Shown here: one piece after another, positions 54,576 through 62,667 of the stretch
Position numbering within the stretch: the stretch's first letter is position 1
How the letters are laid out: every line of letters starts with the position of its first letter
NCBI RefSeq assembly: GCF_000622325.1
Contig: NZ_JASE01000005.1
Location: 2,418,001-2,482,000, forward strand
DNA: 64,000 nt
Origin: Sulfitobacter geojensis
GTDB lineage: Bacteria; Pseudomonadota; Alphaproteobacteria; Rhodobacterales; Rhodobacteraceae
Direction: 5' to 3'
Notes under the pieces: model-generated
What the model was told of the DNA's origin: nothing
The model's database searches: none
What the model saw: the letters and a program-made list of their open reading frames with translations, nothing else
Program-made: the position numbers and the translations under genes

Positions 54576-55412
54576 TTACGCCGGTTGCGCTGCGCAAACC
54601 ACACGGGGCCGTGCGTCCAGATCATGTGCCAATTCGACACTGGCCCAGCCTGCACGGCTGAAAATGTCACAGACCGCCGCCCCCTGTTGCCAGCCGATTT
54701 CCACCATCACCCGCCCCTCGGCGGTCAGATAGGATTGGGCAGTCTCAGCGATGATCCGGTAAACCGACAAGCCATCCAGCCCGTCTGTCAGCGCCATCTG
54801 CGGTTCGTGATCGCGCAATTCAGGGGCAACATCGGCCATTTCGGTGGCAGCCAGATAGGGCGGATTGGAAACGATCAGGTCAAAGCGCCCCTCGACCGCA
54901 TCGAACCAGTCCGACTGGATGATTGCAGCGCGCTCCGCGACACCATGCAGCACGGCGTTTGCGCTGGCCTGCAGACAGGCGGTTTCGGATAGATCCGCCC
55001 CTACACCGGTTGCCTGCATGCGCTCTGCCAGCAGCGTCACAAGGATACATCCCGATCCCGTGCCAAGGTCCAACACCCTGTCAAACGGGGCAGCAAGCGC
55101 CAGATCAACCAGCGTTTCGGTTTCGGGGCGCGGGTCCAGCACTTCGCGGCTGATCCTGAAATCCCGCCCGTAAAAGGCGCGCGATCCCACCAGTTGAGAC
55201 ACCGGCACACGCACTGCGCGCAGAGCGACAAGTTGTTCGAATCGTTCGGCAATTTCCGGTGCAATCTCTTCGGGCGCGATCAGTGTCACCCGCGCGGCAT
55301 CCACGCTCGCCGCATGCGCCAGCAGCAGGCGCGCGTCGCGCGCGGGGTCCGGCACGCCCGCCGCACGCAGACGCGCAGCGGCGGTCGCCATGGCCTGTGC
55401 CGCTGTGCTCAC
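54576..55412 (-). CDS. prmC: Peptide chain release factor glutamine methyltransferase
   Basis: PrmC methylates the glutamine of the GGQ motif of RF1 and RF2. The 278-residue product has L-D-L-G-T-G-S-G near residue 116 and the catalytic N-P-P-Y near 183. It overlaps the end of prfA, its own substrate, by ATGA. Confidence 0.96.
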   Translation of the reverse strand: MSTAAQAMATAAARLRAAGVPDPARDARLLLAHAASVDAARVTLIAPEEIAPEIAERFEQLVALRAVRVPVSQLVGSRAFYGRDFRISREVLDPRPETETLVDLALAAPFDRVLDLGTGSGCILVTLLAERMQATGVGADLSETACLQASANAVLHGVAERAAIIQSDWFDAVEGRFDLIVSNPPYLAATEMADVAPELRDHEPQMALTDGLDGLSVYRIIAETAQSYLTAEGRVMVEIGWQQGAAVCDIFSRAGWASVELAHDLDARPRVVCAAQPA

Positions 55413-56464
55413 CCGTTCATCTCGGCCATCAGGCGCGCCTGTGCGTCTGCGGTAAGCGCGTCAACGATTTCGTCCAGATCGCCCTGCATCACCGCATCAA
55501 GACGATAAAGGGTCAGGTTGATCCGGTGGTCCGTCATCCGCCCCTGCGGGAAGTTATAGGTTCTGATCCGTTCCGAGCGGTCCCCCGAGCCGACCTGCGA
55601 TGCACGATCGGCCGAGCGTTCGCTGTCCATCCGGTTCCGCTCCATGTCGTAAAGCCGCGCCTTAAGCACCTGCATCGCTTTATCGCGGTTGCGGTGTTGG
55701 GACTTTTCCGAGGACGTCACCACAATGCCTGTCGGAATATGGGTGATGCGCACCGCAGAATCGGTGGTGTTCACATGCTGACCGCCTGCACCTGACGAGC
55801 GCATTGTATCAATGCGGATGTCATTGGCGTTTATCTCTATGTCCACGTCTTCGGCTTCGGGTAAAACCGCCACAGTTGCCGCCGAGGTATGGATACGCCC
55901 CCCCGATTCGGTGGTCGGCACCCGCTGGACACGGTGCACACCGCTTTCATATTTCAACCGGGCAAAGACGTTCTGGCCAGTGATATGCGCCACGACTTCC
56001 TTGACGCCGCCCAGTTCGGTCATCTGTTCTTCGATCAGATCGAAACCCCAACCGCGGCTTTCGGCGTAGCGCTGGTACATCCGTAACAGGTCCGCGGCAA
56101 ACAAGGCCGCCTCATCCCCGCCCGTCCCCGGTCTGATCTCGAGCATCGCCGGTTTCGCATCCGCCGCATCCTTGGGCAGCAAGGCCACCTGCAAAGCCGC
56201 TTCTGCCTCGGGCAAGGCCGCCTTGATACGCGGCATTTCTTCCTGCGCCAGTTCTGCCATTTCGGGATCGGCCAGCATCACCTGTGCCTCGTCCAGATCG
56301 CGCAGCAGCTGCATGTAAGCATCGATCTGGTCGATGACAGGGCGTAGATCGGCGTATTCCTTGGCCAAGGCGGCAAAATCCGCGCCGTCAGAGCCAGACG
56401 ACATCGATGCCTCCAGAAACTGGAAACGCTGGGAGATTTGTTCAAGCCGGTCCAATGGTATCAT
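55409..56464 (-). CDS. prfA: Peptide chain release factor 1
   Basis: RF1 ends translation at UAA and UAG. The 351 residues carry the codon-recognition tripeptide P-T-T in [10 protein letters not shown] near 180 and the catalytic G-G-Q in [11 protein letters not shown] near 227. The length is normal. It leads a prfA-prmC pair. Confidence 0.97.
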   Translation of the reverse strand: MIPLDRLEQISQRFQFLEASMSSGSDGADFAALAKEYADLRPVIDQIDAYMQLLRDLDEAQVMLADPEMAELAQEEMPRIKAALPEAEAALQVALLPKDAADAKPAMLEIRPGTGGDEAALFAADLLRMYQRYAESRGWGFDLIEEQMTELGGVKEVVAHITGQNVFARLKYESGVHRVQRVPTTESGGRIHTSAATVAVLPEAEDVDIEINANDIRIDTMRSSGAGGQHVNTTDSAVRITHIPTGIVVTSSEKSQHRNRDKAMQVLKARLYDMERNRMDSERSADRASQVGSGDRSERIRTYNFPQGRMTDHRINLTLYRLDAVMQGDLDEIVDALTADAQARLMAEMNG

Positions 56465-56527
56465 GCTGGCATGCTGTCGCTGATAGAAGTGCTTTGGTCA
56501 AGAGCTGCATCGTGCTATGGTGAGCAC

Positions 56528-56827
56528 ATGAAACGCCTTTGCCTCCTTGCGGGCCTCATGGCCCTGCCCGCCGCCACGGCAGCTTTTGCTGATGCGACTT
56601 ACCCTAATGGAAAAACGGTGGATTGTTACTGCACCGACCGCAGCCATAACCGTGTCGAGCTCGGCGAAACGATTTGCCTGCAAGTCGACGGGCGGATGTT
56701 TATGGCGCAATGCCAGATGTCGCTGAACGTGCCGATGTGGCGCGAAGTGCAGGAAGGGTGTCTGTCTTCGTCACTTGAGCGCAGCAAGCCAGCCCTTAAT
56801 CCGCTTGGCGTTAACCCCAAGATCTGA
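56528..56827 (+). CDS. Small secreted cysteine-rich protein
   Basis: The 99-residue precursor has a signal peptide cleaved near A-F-A-D. The mature part contains five cysteines (C-Y-C, I-C-L, Q-C-Q and G-C-L) and ends G-V-N-P-K-I. It is probably periplasmic with disulfides. I cannot name the family. Its last 57 bases overlap the end of the convergent DUF1499 gene, which is unusual; both reading frames look coding. Confidence 0.65.
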   Translation: MKRLCLLAGLMALPAATAAFADATYPNGKTVDCYCTDRSHNRVELGETICLQVDGRMFMAQCQMSLNVPMWREVQEGCLSSSLERSKPALNPLGVNPKI

Positions 56828-57205
56828 ACGACCGAAACGGGCCCGCCCGAAGGCTTCGAGGTAACGTTCCCCTTTCGGCGTTTCGTATATGCCAAAGGTG
56901 GTGTAGTCGGGAAATCCCATCCATTTCGTACGGGTGACATAGGTGATCTGCCCCTCTTCCACCGATCCCGCAAGCAGCTGTGTACGCGGCGTTGCGGCGG
57001 CGGCATCGGCCAAGCTGCGCAATGCGTCCTGACCGTCCTCCTCCATAACCTTGCGCCAGACATAGCCGCCCGTGCGCAGCTCGGTGGCAGTATCAACCGG
57101 TTTCGCCTGACGGTGGAACCGCGCCGGATCGCTCGGGGCCAGCCGGATGTAGGCCAGCGGCACGACAATAACGATGATCACGATCCAGAATAACATGCGG
57201 CGCAT
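56771..57205 (-). CDS. DUF1499 family protein
   Basis: The 144-residue protein has an N-terminal membrane helix (about 5-20) and then a domain with R-T-K-W-M-G-F-P-D-Y near 93 and G-R-A-R-F-G-R-S-D-L-G-V-N near 118, features of DUF1499. The function is unknown. It lies 27 bases upstream of nothing else on its strand; the ureohydrolase genes end beside its start. Confidence 0.78.
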   Translation of the reverse strand: MRRMLFWIVIIVIVVPLAYIRLAPSDPARFHRQAKPVDTATELRTGGYVWRKVMEEDGQDALRSLADAAAATPRTQLLAGSVEEGQITYVTRTKWMGFPDYTTFGIYETPKGERYLEAFGRARFGRSDLGVNAKRIKGWLAALK

Positions 57206-57232
57206 TTCCTTTAAACCTTACACGGTTTTGCC

Positions 57233-58180
57233 TTAGCGGTATGTCACGCCCGGCAAGACACATAACATCTCGTACAGAATATTCGCGCCGGTCAGCGCGG
57301 TATTGCCCGAGGTATCATAGGGCGGCGAAACTTCAACCAGATCACCACCGACCACGTTCAAACCGCGCAAGGCACGGATCAACTCCATGGCTTGCGGTGT
57401 GGTCAGCCCGCCGATTTCCGGCGTCCCCGTGCCGGGAGCATAAGCCGGATCAAGGCTGTCGATGTCATAGGTGATATAGACTGGCGCATCGCCGACATCG
57501 CGCCGGATTTCAGAGCCCAGACTGGCAAGGCTGCGGCCCCAAAGTTCCTGCGCCAGAAACTGCTGGAACCCCCAACCGGCGGCTTCTTTGAAATCCTCTG
57601 CCGAGTATCCGGTACCGCGCAAGCCGATTTGATAGGTTTTTGAGGGGATTATCAGCCCTTCTTCATGTGCCCGACGGAATACCGTGCCGTGACATTCACG
57701 TTCACCGAACATCTCGTCATTCACGTCGGCATGGGCGTCTACATGGACCAAGGCCACGGGCCCGTGCCGTTTGGCCATGGCGCGCAGGACCGGCAGGGTG
57801 ATCGAGTGATCTCCCCCGATCGCCAAGGGCATGGCATCCGACATCAGGATGCTGTCGTAGCTTTCTTCAATGATGCGCAAACTATCGCTGAGCGAAAACG
57901 TATTGATCGCCAGATCACCGATGTCCGCCACCTGCAAACTGTCAAATGGGGCCGCCCCCGTGCCCAGATTATAAGGCCGCAGCATCGCGGATTGCGCGCG
58001 CACTTCTTTGGGACCGAACCGCGTGCCCGATCGCCACGAGGTGCCAATGTCCAGCGGAATGCCCAAAACGGCCACATCCAGCCCTTTCAGGTCATTCACC
58101 GCAGGCAGGCGCATGAACGTGTTCGGGCCGGAAAACCGCGCCAGATCGTTGCCGCTGATGGGTTGGTTTTTCTCACTCAT
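57233..58180 (-). CDS. Ureohydrolase, guanidino-acid type (agmatinase family)
   Basis: The 315-residue enzyme has the binuclear manganese motifs G-G-D-H-S-I near residue 130, H-V-D-A-H-A-D near 153, and D-I-D-S-L-D-P near 240. The start, D-L-A-R-F-S-G-P-N-T-F-M-R-L-P, and N-L-G-T-G-A-A-P-F-D resemble guanidinobutyrase and guanidinopropionase more than agmatinase, from memory. It removes urea from a guanidino compound. It overlaps the preceding ureohydrolase gene by ATGA. Confidence 0.88.
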   Translation of the reverse strand: MSEKNQPISGNDLARFSGPNTFMRLPAVNDLKGLDVAVLGIPLDIGTSWRSGTRFGPKEVRAQSAMLRPYNLGTGAAPFDSLQVADIGDLAINTFSLSDSLRIIEESYDSILMSDAMPLAIGGDHSITLPVLRAMAKRHGPVALVHVDAHADVNDEMFGERECHGTVFRRAHEEGLIIPSKTYQIGLRGTGYSAEDFKEAAGWGFQQFLAQELWGRSLASLGSEIRRDVGDAPVYITYDIDSLDPAYAPGTGTPEIGGLTTPQAMELIRALRGLNVVGGDLVEVSPPYDTSGNTALTGANILYEMLCVLPGVTYR

Positions 58181-59142
58181 TTCGCACGCATCCTGTATCC
58201 GAGCAGGCACAGGATTTCGGTCGCGACATGCGCCCCCGCAATCGCCGTGGCCCCTGTGGTGTCAAACGGCGGTGATACCTCGACGATGTCACCGCCCACG
58301 ATATTGATCCCTGCCAGATCCCGCAGCATGATCGCCGCCTGTGCGCTGGTCAGACCGCCCCAGACCGGTGTGCCGGTACCGGGCGCAAACGCCGGATCAA
58401 GCGCGTCGATGTCGAATGTCAGATAACAGGGCCGGTTGCCCAGTATTTCCTTGATCCGCATGACCGCTGCTTGCGGTCCACGCTCATGCACTTCGCGCGC
58501 ATCAATCGTCGCCACGCCCAGATTATCGGGGTTTGTGGTTCTGATCCCGACCTGCACAGAGGTTTCGGGGTCCACAATCCCTGATTTTACTGCTTTGTAG
58601 AACATGGTGCCGTGATCAATCCGGTCCATATCGTCATCCGGCCAAGTGTCGGAATGCGCATCAAAATGTAACAGACTGATCGGACCGTATTTTTCCGCAT
58701 AGGCCTTGAGGATGGGAAAGCTGATGTAGTGATCGCCGCCCAAAGCCACACTTGCCGCGCCAGCATCCAGTATCCCCTTGATATGGGCGGTCAATGCGGC
58801 AGGAAATTTCGACGTATGCCCGTAATCAAACGCCAGATCCCCATAATCCGCGATGGCAAATTCGCTGAGTACGTCAAAGTTCCAGCCATAGGGCGGATCG
58901 TAGGGTTGCAGCGCGCTGGCCTCGCGGATGGCCCGTGGTCCAAGGCGCGTACCGGGCCGGTTCGTCACCGCCTGATCAAACGGCACCCCCGTCACGGCAA
59001 TATCAACACCGGTCAGATCCTTGGTGTATTTACGCCGCAGAAACGATGTGGCCCCGCCAAAAGCATTTTCGAAACTCGCACCTTTCAGATCATCGCGCGT
59101 AAACGCCTGATCGACCTGACTTGCTGCATCTTCTAACGCCAT
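58177..59142 (-). CDS. speB: Agmatinase-family ureohydrolase
   Basis: The 321-residue enzyme has G-G-D-H-Y-I near 137, H-F-D-A-H-S-D-T near 160, and D-I-D-A-L-D-P-A-F-A-P-G-T-G near 241. It is a paralogue of the adjacent gene but clearly diverged. Agmatine to putrescine plus urea is the default assignment; other guanidino substrates are possible. Its start is one base after the end of the M20 gene. Confidence 0.9.
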   Translation of the reverse strand: MALEDAASQVDQAFTRDDLKGASFENAFGGATSFLRRKYTKDLTGVDIAVTGVPFDQAVTNRPGTRLGPRAIREASALQPYDPPYGWNFDVLSEFAIADYGDLAFDYGHTSKFPAALTAHIKGILDAGAASVALGGDHYISFPILKAYAEKYGPISLLHFDAHSDTWPDDDMDRIDHGTMFYKAVKSGIVDPETSVQVGIRTTNPDNLGVATIDAREVHERGPQAAVMRIKEILGNRPCYLTFDIDALDPAFAPGTGTPVWGGLTSAQAAIMLRDLAGINIVGGDIVEVSPPFDTTGATAIAGAHVATEILCLLGYRMRAK

Positions 59143-59143
59143 C

Positions 59144-60313
59144 CTATGCTCCTGTGACAGGCTGCGCCCGTTCTACCAAACGCGCGAAAAACGAGGCACC
59201 GATCGGCGCGATCTCGTCATTGAAATTGTATTTCGCGTGATGCACGCCTGCGCCCTCGCCCTGTCCCAACATCAGATAGGCACCGGGGCGGGCTTCCAGC
59301 ATGAACGAAAAATCCTCGGCCCCCATGACGGGTGCGAAATCTGCCTCGACGCCCGCGTCGCCGGCCACATCGCCCGCAACAGCAACCGCGAAATCGGTTT
59401 TGGCGGCATCATTGACCGTCGGCGGGTAGCCGAATTCGAAATCTAGTTCGGCCTGCAAATCGTAACTTGCGGCATGCCCGTCCACGATGGCCTGCATCCT
59501 GCGCACCACCATGGCCTGCACCTCTTTGTCAAAGGTGCGCACCGTGCCGTTGATATAGACCTCTTCGGGGATCACATTGTCGGTTGTGCCAGTATGGATC
59601 TGCGTGGTCGAGATCACCAACTGCGCCGCAGGGTCGGTATTGCGGCTGACAATTGTCTGTAAAGATTGCACAATCGCACAGGCCGCCACTACGGGGTCAA
59701 CACATTCATGGGGCCGCGCACCATGTCCGCCCTTGCCGGTCAAGTTGATTGTAAACGTATCCGCCGCCGCCATGATCGGTCCCGGCGTGGTATGGAACCG
59801 CCCGAATTCCAACCCCGGCGCGTTGTGAAGCGCATAGACCTGTGCAATCTCGAAGCGGTCCATCACACCTTCCTGCACCATGATCTCGCCCCCCCCAATG
59901 ATTTCCTCCGCCGGCTGGAACAATAACGCTACGCGCCCCGCAAAATTGCGTGTCTCGGCCAGATACTTCGCGGCCCCCAGCAACATCGCCGTGTGCCCGT
60001 CATGACCACAGGCGTGCATCTTGCCTGCATGGGTGCTGGCATAAGCCACGCCAGTTTCCTCATGGATCGGCAAGGCGTCCATGTCCGCGCGCAGACCAAT
60101 GGTCGGCCCCGCGCCCTGCCCGTTGATGATCGCAACAATCCCCGTTTTGGCGATACCTTCGTGCAATTCGTCCACGCCAAATTCACGCAGGCGTTCGGCG
60201 ACAAATGCCGCGGTCTGATGACACTCCAACCCAAGCTCGGGAATGGTATGCAGATGTTGGCGCCAGGCTGTCATATCAGCGCTGAAATCGGCAATGCGGT
60301 TGACTACAGGCAT
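59144..60313 (-). CDS. M20 family amidohydrolase (hippurate hydrolase-like)
   Basis: The 389-residue metallo-amidohydrolase has G-L-R-A-D-M-D-A-L-P near 74, H-A-C-G-H-D-G-H-T near 100, Q-P-A-E-E near 132 and M-G-A-E-D-F near 330. Such enzymes remove acyl groups from amino acids or amines. It is first in an M20-ureohydrolase-ureohydrolase operon, suggesting breakdown of an acylated guanidino compound. A longer frame upstream lacks homology. Confidence 0.9.
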   Translation of the reverse strand: MPVVNRIADFSADMTAWRQHLHTIPELGLECHQTAAFVAERLREFGVDELHEGIAKTGIVAIINGQGAGPTIGLRADMDALPIHEETGVAYASTHAGKMHACGHDGHTAMLLGAAKYLAETRNFAGRVALLFQPAEEIIGGGEIMVQEGVMDRFEIAQVYALHNAPGLEFGRFHTTPGPIMAAADTFTINLTGKGGHGARPHECVDPVVAACAIVQSLQTIVSRNTDPAAQLVISTTQIHTGTTDNVIPEEVYINGTVRTFDKEVQAMVVRRMQAIVDGHAASYDLQAELDFEFGYPPTVNDAAKTDFAVAVAGDVAGDAGVEADFAPVMGAEDFSFMLEARPGAYLMLGQGEGAGVHHAKYNFNDEIAPIGASFFARLVERAQPVTGA

Positions 60314-60376
60314 GGGCTGGACTCCTTTGGCGAGGTTGATCAGGGTGCATCTGACACCAGACAGGACAAAGCTGCA

Positions 60377-61216
60377 ATGGCCCGCGACCAAAATCATGAC
60401 CTTATCAACGACCCTGACGGCGGCATCGAACGGCTGTTGGAAATCATGCGCTGTCTGCGCGATCCCGACACGGGGTGCCCGTGGGATATCGAGCAGGATT
60501 TTGACAGCATCGCCCCCTATACCATTGAAGAAGCTTACGAAGTCGCGGATGCCATCGAACGCAAGGATTGGCCTGAATTGGAGGGGGAACTAGGCGATCT
60601 GTTGCTTCAATCGGTCTATCACACCGCCATGGCAGAGGAAGCGGGACACTTCACCTTTGCGTCGGTGGTGCGCAATATCTCGGACAAGATGGTGGCGCGC
60701 CATCCGCATGTCTTTGGTGACGAAAGCCGCGATAAATCCGCCGCCCAACAGACCGCCGATTGGGAGGCGATCAAAGCCGCCGAGCGCAAGGACAAAGCGC
60801 AACAAGGCGCGCTTGAGGGGGTCGCAATTGGACTGCCCGCCTTGCTGCGTGCGCATAAACTGCAAAAACGGGCCGCGCGGGTGGGGTTTGACTGGCCCAC
60901 GGTTGATGATGTGATCGCCAAAATCACCGAAGAAGCCGCCGAACTGGTCGAAGCGCGCGACACGCTGACCCAATCCGAAGTCGCAGAGGAATTCGGCGAT
61001 TTGATGTTTGTCATGGCCAATCTGGGCCGCCATCTGGGGCTGGAGCCCGAAGAAGCCCTGCGTGCCGCCAATGCCAAATTTACCCGCCGTTTTGCGGGCG
61101 TGGAGGCGAAACTGGCGCAGCGCGGTAAAACGCCGGACCAAAGCGATCTGGCCGAAATGGATGCGCTTTGGGAAGCTGTCAAAGCGGATGAGCGGGCAGC
61201 AGCCGCCAAAGATTAA
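60377..61216 (+). CDS. mazG: Nucleoside triphosphate pyrophosphohydrolase MazG
   Basis: MazG hydrolyses NTPs and dNTPs to the monophosphate and PPi. The 279-residue product has two all-helical MazG domains; the first has C-P-W-D near 34 and E-E-A-Y-E-V near 53 with E-L-G-D-L-L-L-Q, the second E-E-A-A-E-L near 198 and E-E-F-G-D-L-M-F. The start is divergent from the M20 gene by 63 bases. Confidence 0.96.
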   Translation: MARDQNHDLINDPDGGIERLLEIMRCLRDPDTGCPWDIEQDFDSIAPYTIEEAYEVADAIERKDWPELEGELGDLLLQSVYHTAMAEEAGHFTFASVVRNISDKMVARHPHVFGDESRDKSAAQQTADWEAIKAAERKDKAQQGALEGVAIGLPALLRAHKLQKRAARVGFDWPTVDDVIAKITEEAAELVEARDTLTQSEVAEEFGDLMFVMANLGRHLGLEPEEALRAANAKFTRRFAGVEAKLAQRGKTPDQSDLAEMDALWEAVKADERAAAAKD

Positions 61217-61275
61217 GCGCCCTTTCGCTAAATCGCCAAAGCGCCTATCTGACACGCAAAGAAGGACAAATACCC

Positions 61276-62217
61276 ATGCAGCCACGCAAAATCATCATAG
61301 ACACAGACCCCGGACAGGACGACGCGGTTGCGATCCTCTTGGCATTCGCCAGCCCCGAAGACCTCGAGGTGCTGGGCATCACCTGTGTTGCAGGCAATGT
61401 GCCGCTTGACCTGACATCGAAAAATGCACGCATTGTCTGTGAGTTAGCAGGTAAAGCGGATGTAAAGGTTTATGCAGGGTGCGACCGCCCAATGGGGCGC
61501 GCATTGGTCACTGCGGAACATGTGCACGGCAAAACCGGACTTGATGGCCCTGATCTGCCTGACCCTGTGATGCCGCTTAGCGAGGGGCATGGCGTTGATT
61601 TCATTATCGAACAGCTGCGCGCACATGAGGTGGGGCAAATTACGCTATGCCCCTTGGGGCCGCTGACCAATATTGCGACAGCCTTTGAAAAAGCCCCTGA
61701 CGTCGTCGATCGCGTCGCCGAGATTGTTTTGATGGGCGGCGGCTATTTCGAGGGGGGTAACATTACACCCACGGCAGAGTTCAACATTTATGTCGACCCG
61801 CAAGCCGCTGATATTGTATTCAAATCTGGCGTACCTATTGTAGTCATGCCGCTTGATGTTACGCACAAGGCGCTGGTGACAAAACCGCGCAATGACGCGT
61901 TTCGGGCATTGGACACGCCTGTCGGCATCGCTGTGGCGCAGATGACTGATTTTTTCGAACGGTTCGACAAGGAAAAATACGGCTCCGAAGGGGCACCGCT
62001 GCATGATCCCTGTGTCACCGCCTATTTAATCAAACCCGAACTGTTTTCTGGGCGTCACGTCAATGTGGAAATCGAAACCCAATCCGAACTGACCATGGGC
62101 ATGACCGTGGCCGATTGGTGGGGTGTTACCGACCGCGAACCCAACGCATTGTTCATCGGCGATCTGGATGCGGACGGCTTTTTCGCTCTGCTCACCGAAC
62201 GATTGGCGCGGCTGTGA
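61276..62217 (+). CDS. Inosine/uridine-type nucleoside hydrolase
   Basis: The 313-residue enzyme has the family calcium site D-T-D-P-G-Q-D-D-A near residue 10 and N-I-Y-V-D-P-Q-A-A near 170. It splits ribonucleosides to base and ribose; which base is not shown. It is 59 bases after mazG and overlaps the next gene. Confidence 0.94.
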   Translation: MQPRKIIIDTDPGQDDAVAILLAFASPEDLEVLGITCVAGNVPLDLTSKNARIVCELAGKADVKVYAGCDRPMGRALVTAEHVHGKTGLDGPDLPDPVMPLSEGHGVDFIIEQLRAHEVGQITLCPLGPLTNIATAFEKAPDVVDRVAEIVLMGGGYFEGGNITPTAEFNIYVDPQAADIVFKSGVPIVVMPLDVTHKALVTKPRNDAFRALDTPVGIAVAQMTDFFERFDKEKYGSEGAPLHDPCVTAYLIKPELFSGRHVNVEIETQSELTMGMTVADWWGVTDREPNALFIGDLDADGFFALLTERLARL

Positions 62218-62663
62218 GCGCCGCCCTTACCCTTGCCAAACCGGAGCATCTGGACAAGCTGGTCACGCTTTGCGCTGCTTTCCATGAAGAGGGAGGCATC
62301 ACCCAAACGGACGAGGCCCGCCGCGCGGCTCTTGGCCCGCTGCTGGACGGCTCGCCCTATGGTGCGATTTATCTGATCGGTCCCGCCCGTGCGCCCATCG
62401 GTTATCTGGTGATCTGTTTCGGCTGGTCCGTTGAATTTGGCGGCTTGGACGCGATCCTGGACGAACTTTATGTACGGCCCGGCGTGCGCGGGCGCGGGAT
62501 TGCGACCGAAAGCCTGATCGCCCTGCCACGCGCCTTGGCCGAGGGCGGGTTGCGTGCGGTTCATCTTGAAGTGGACCGCGAAAACACCGCCGCGATTAAG
62601 CTATACAAACGCGCCGGATTTGCACCGCGCGAGAATTACATGTTCATGTCGAGAAAGCTTTGA
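62214..62663 (+). CDS. GNAT acetyltransferase
   Basis: The 149-residue protein starts at GTG overlapping the nucleoside hydrolase stop (GTGA). It has a CoA-binding V-R-G-R-G-I-A-T-E segment near residue 91 and Y-K-R-A-G-F near 134. The acceptor is unknown. Its translation is probably coupled to the nucleoside hydrolase. selO begins 5 bases after its stop. Confidence 0.85.
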   Translation: MSAALTLAKPEHLDKLVTLCAAFHEEGGITQTDEARRAALGPLLDGSPYGAIYLIGPARAPIGYLVICFGWSVEFGGLDAILDELYVRPGVRGRGIATESLIALPRALAEGGLRAVHLEVDRENTAAIKLYKRAGFAPRENYMFMSRKL

Positions 62664-62667
62664 GCCC

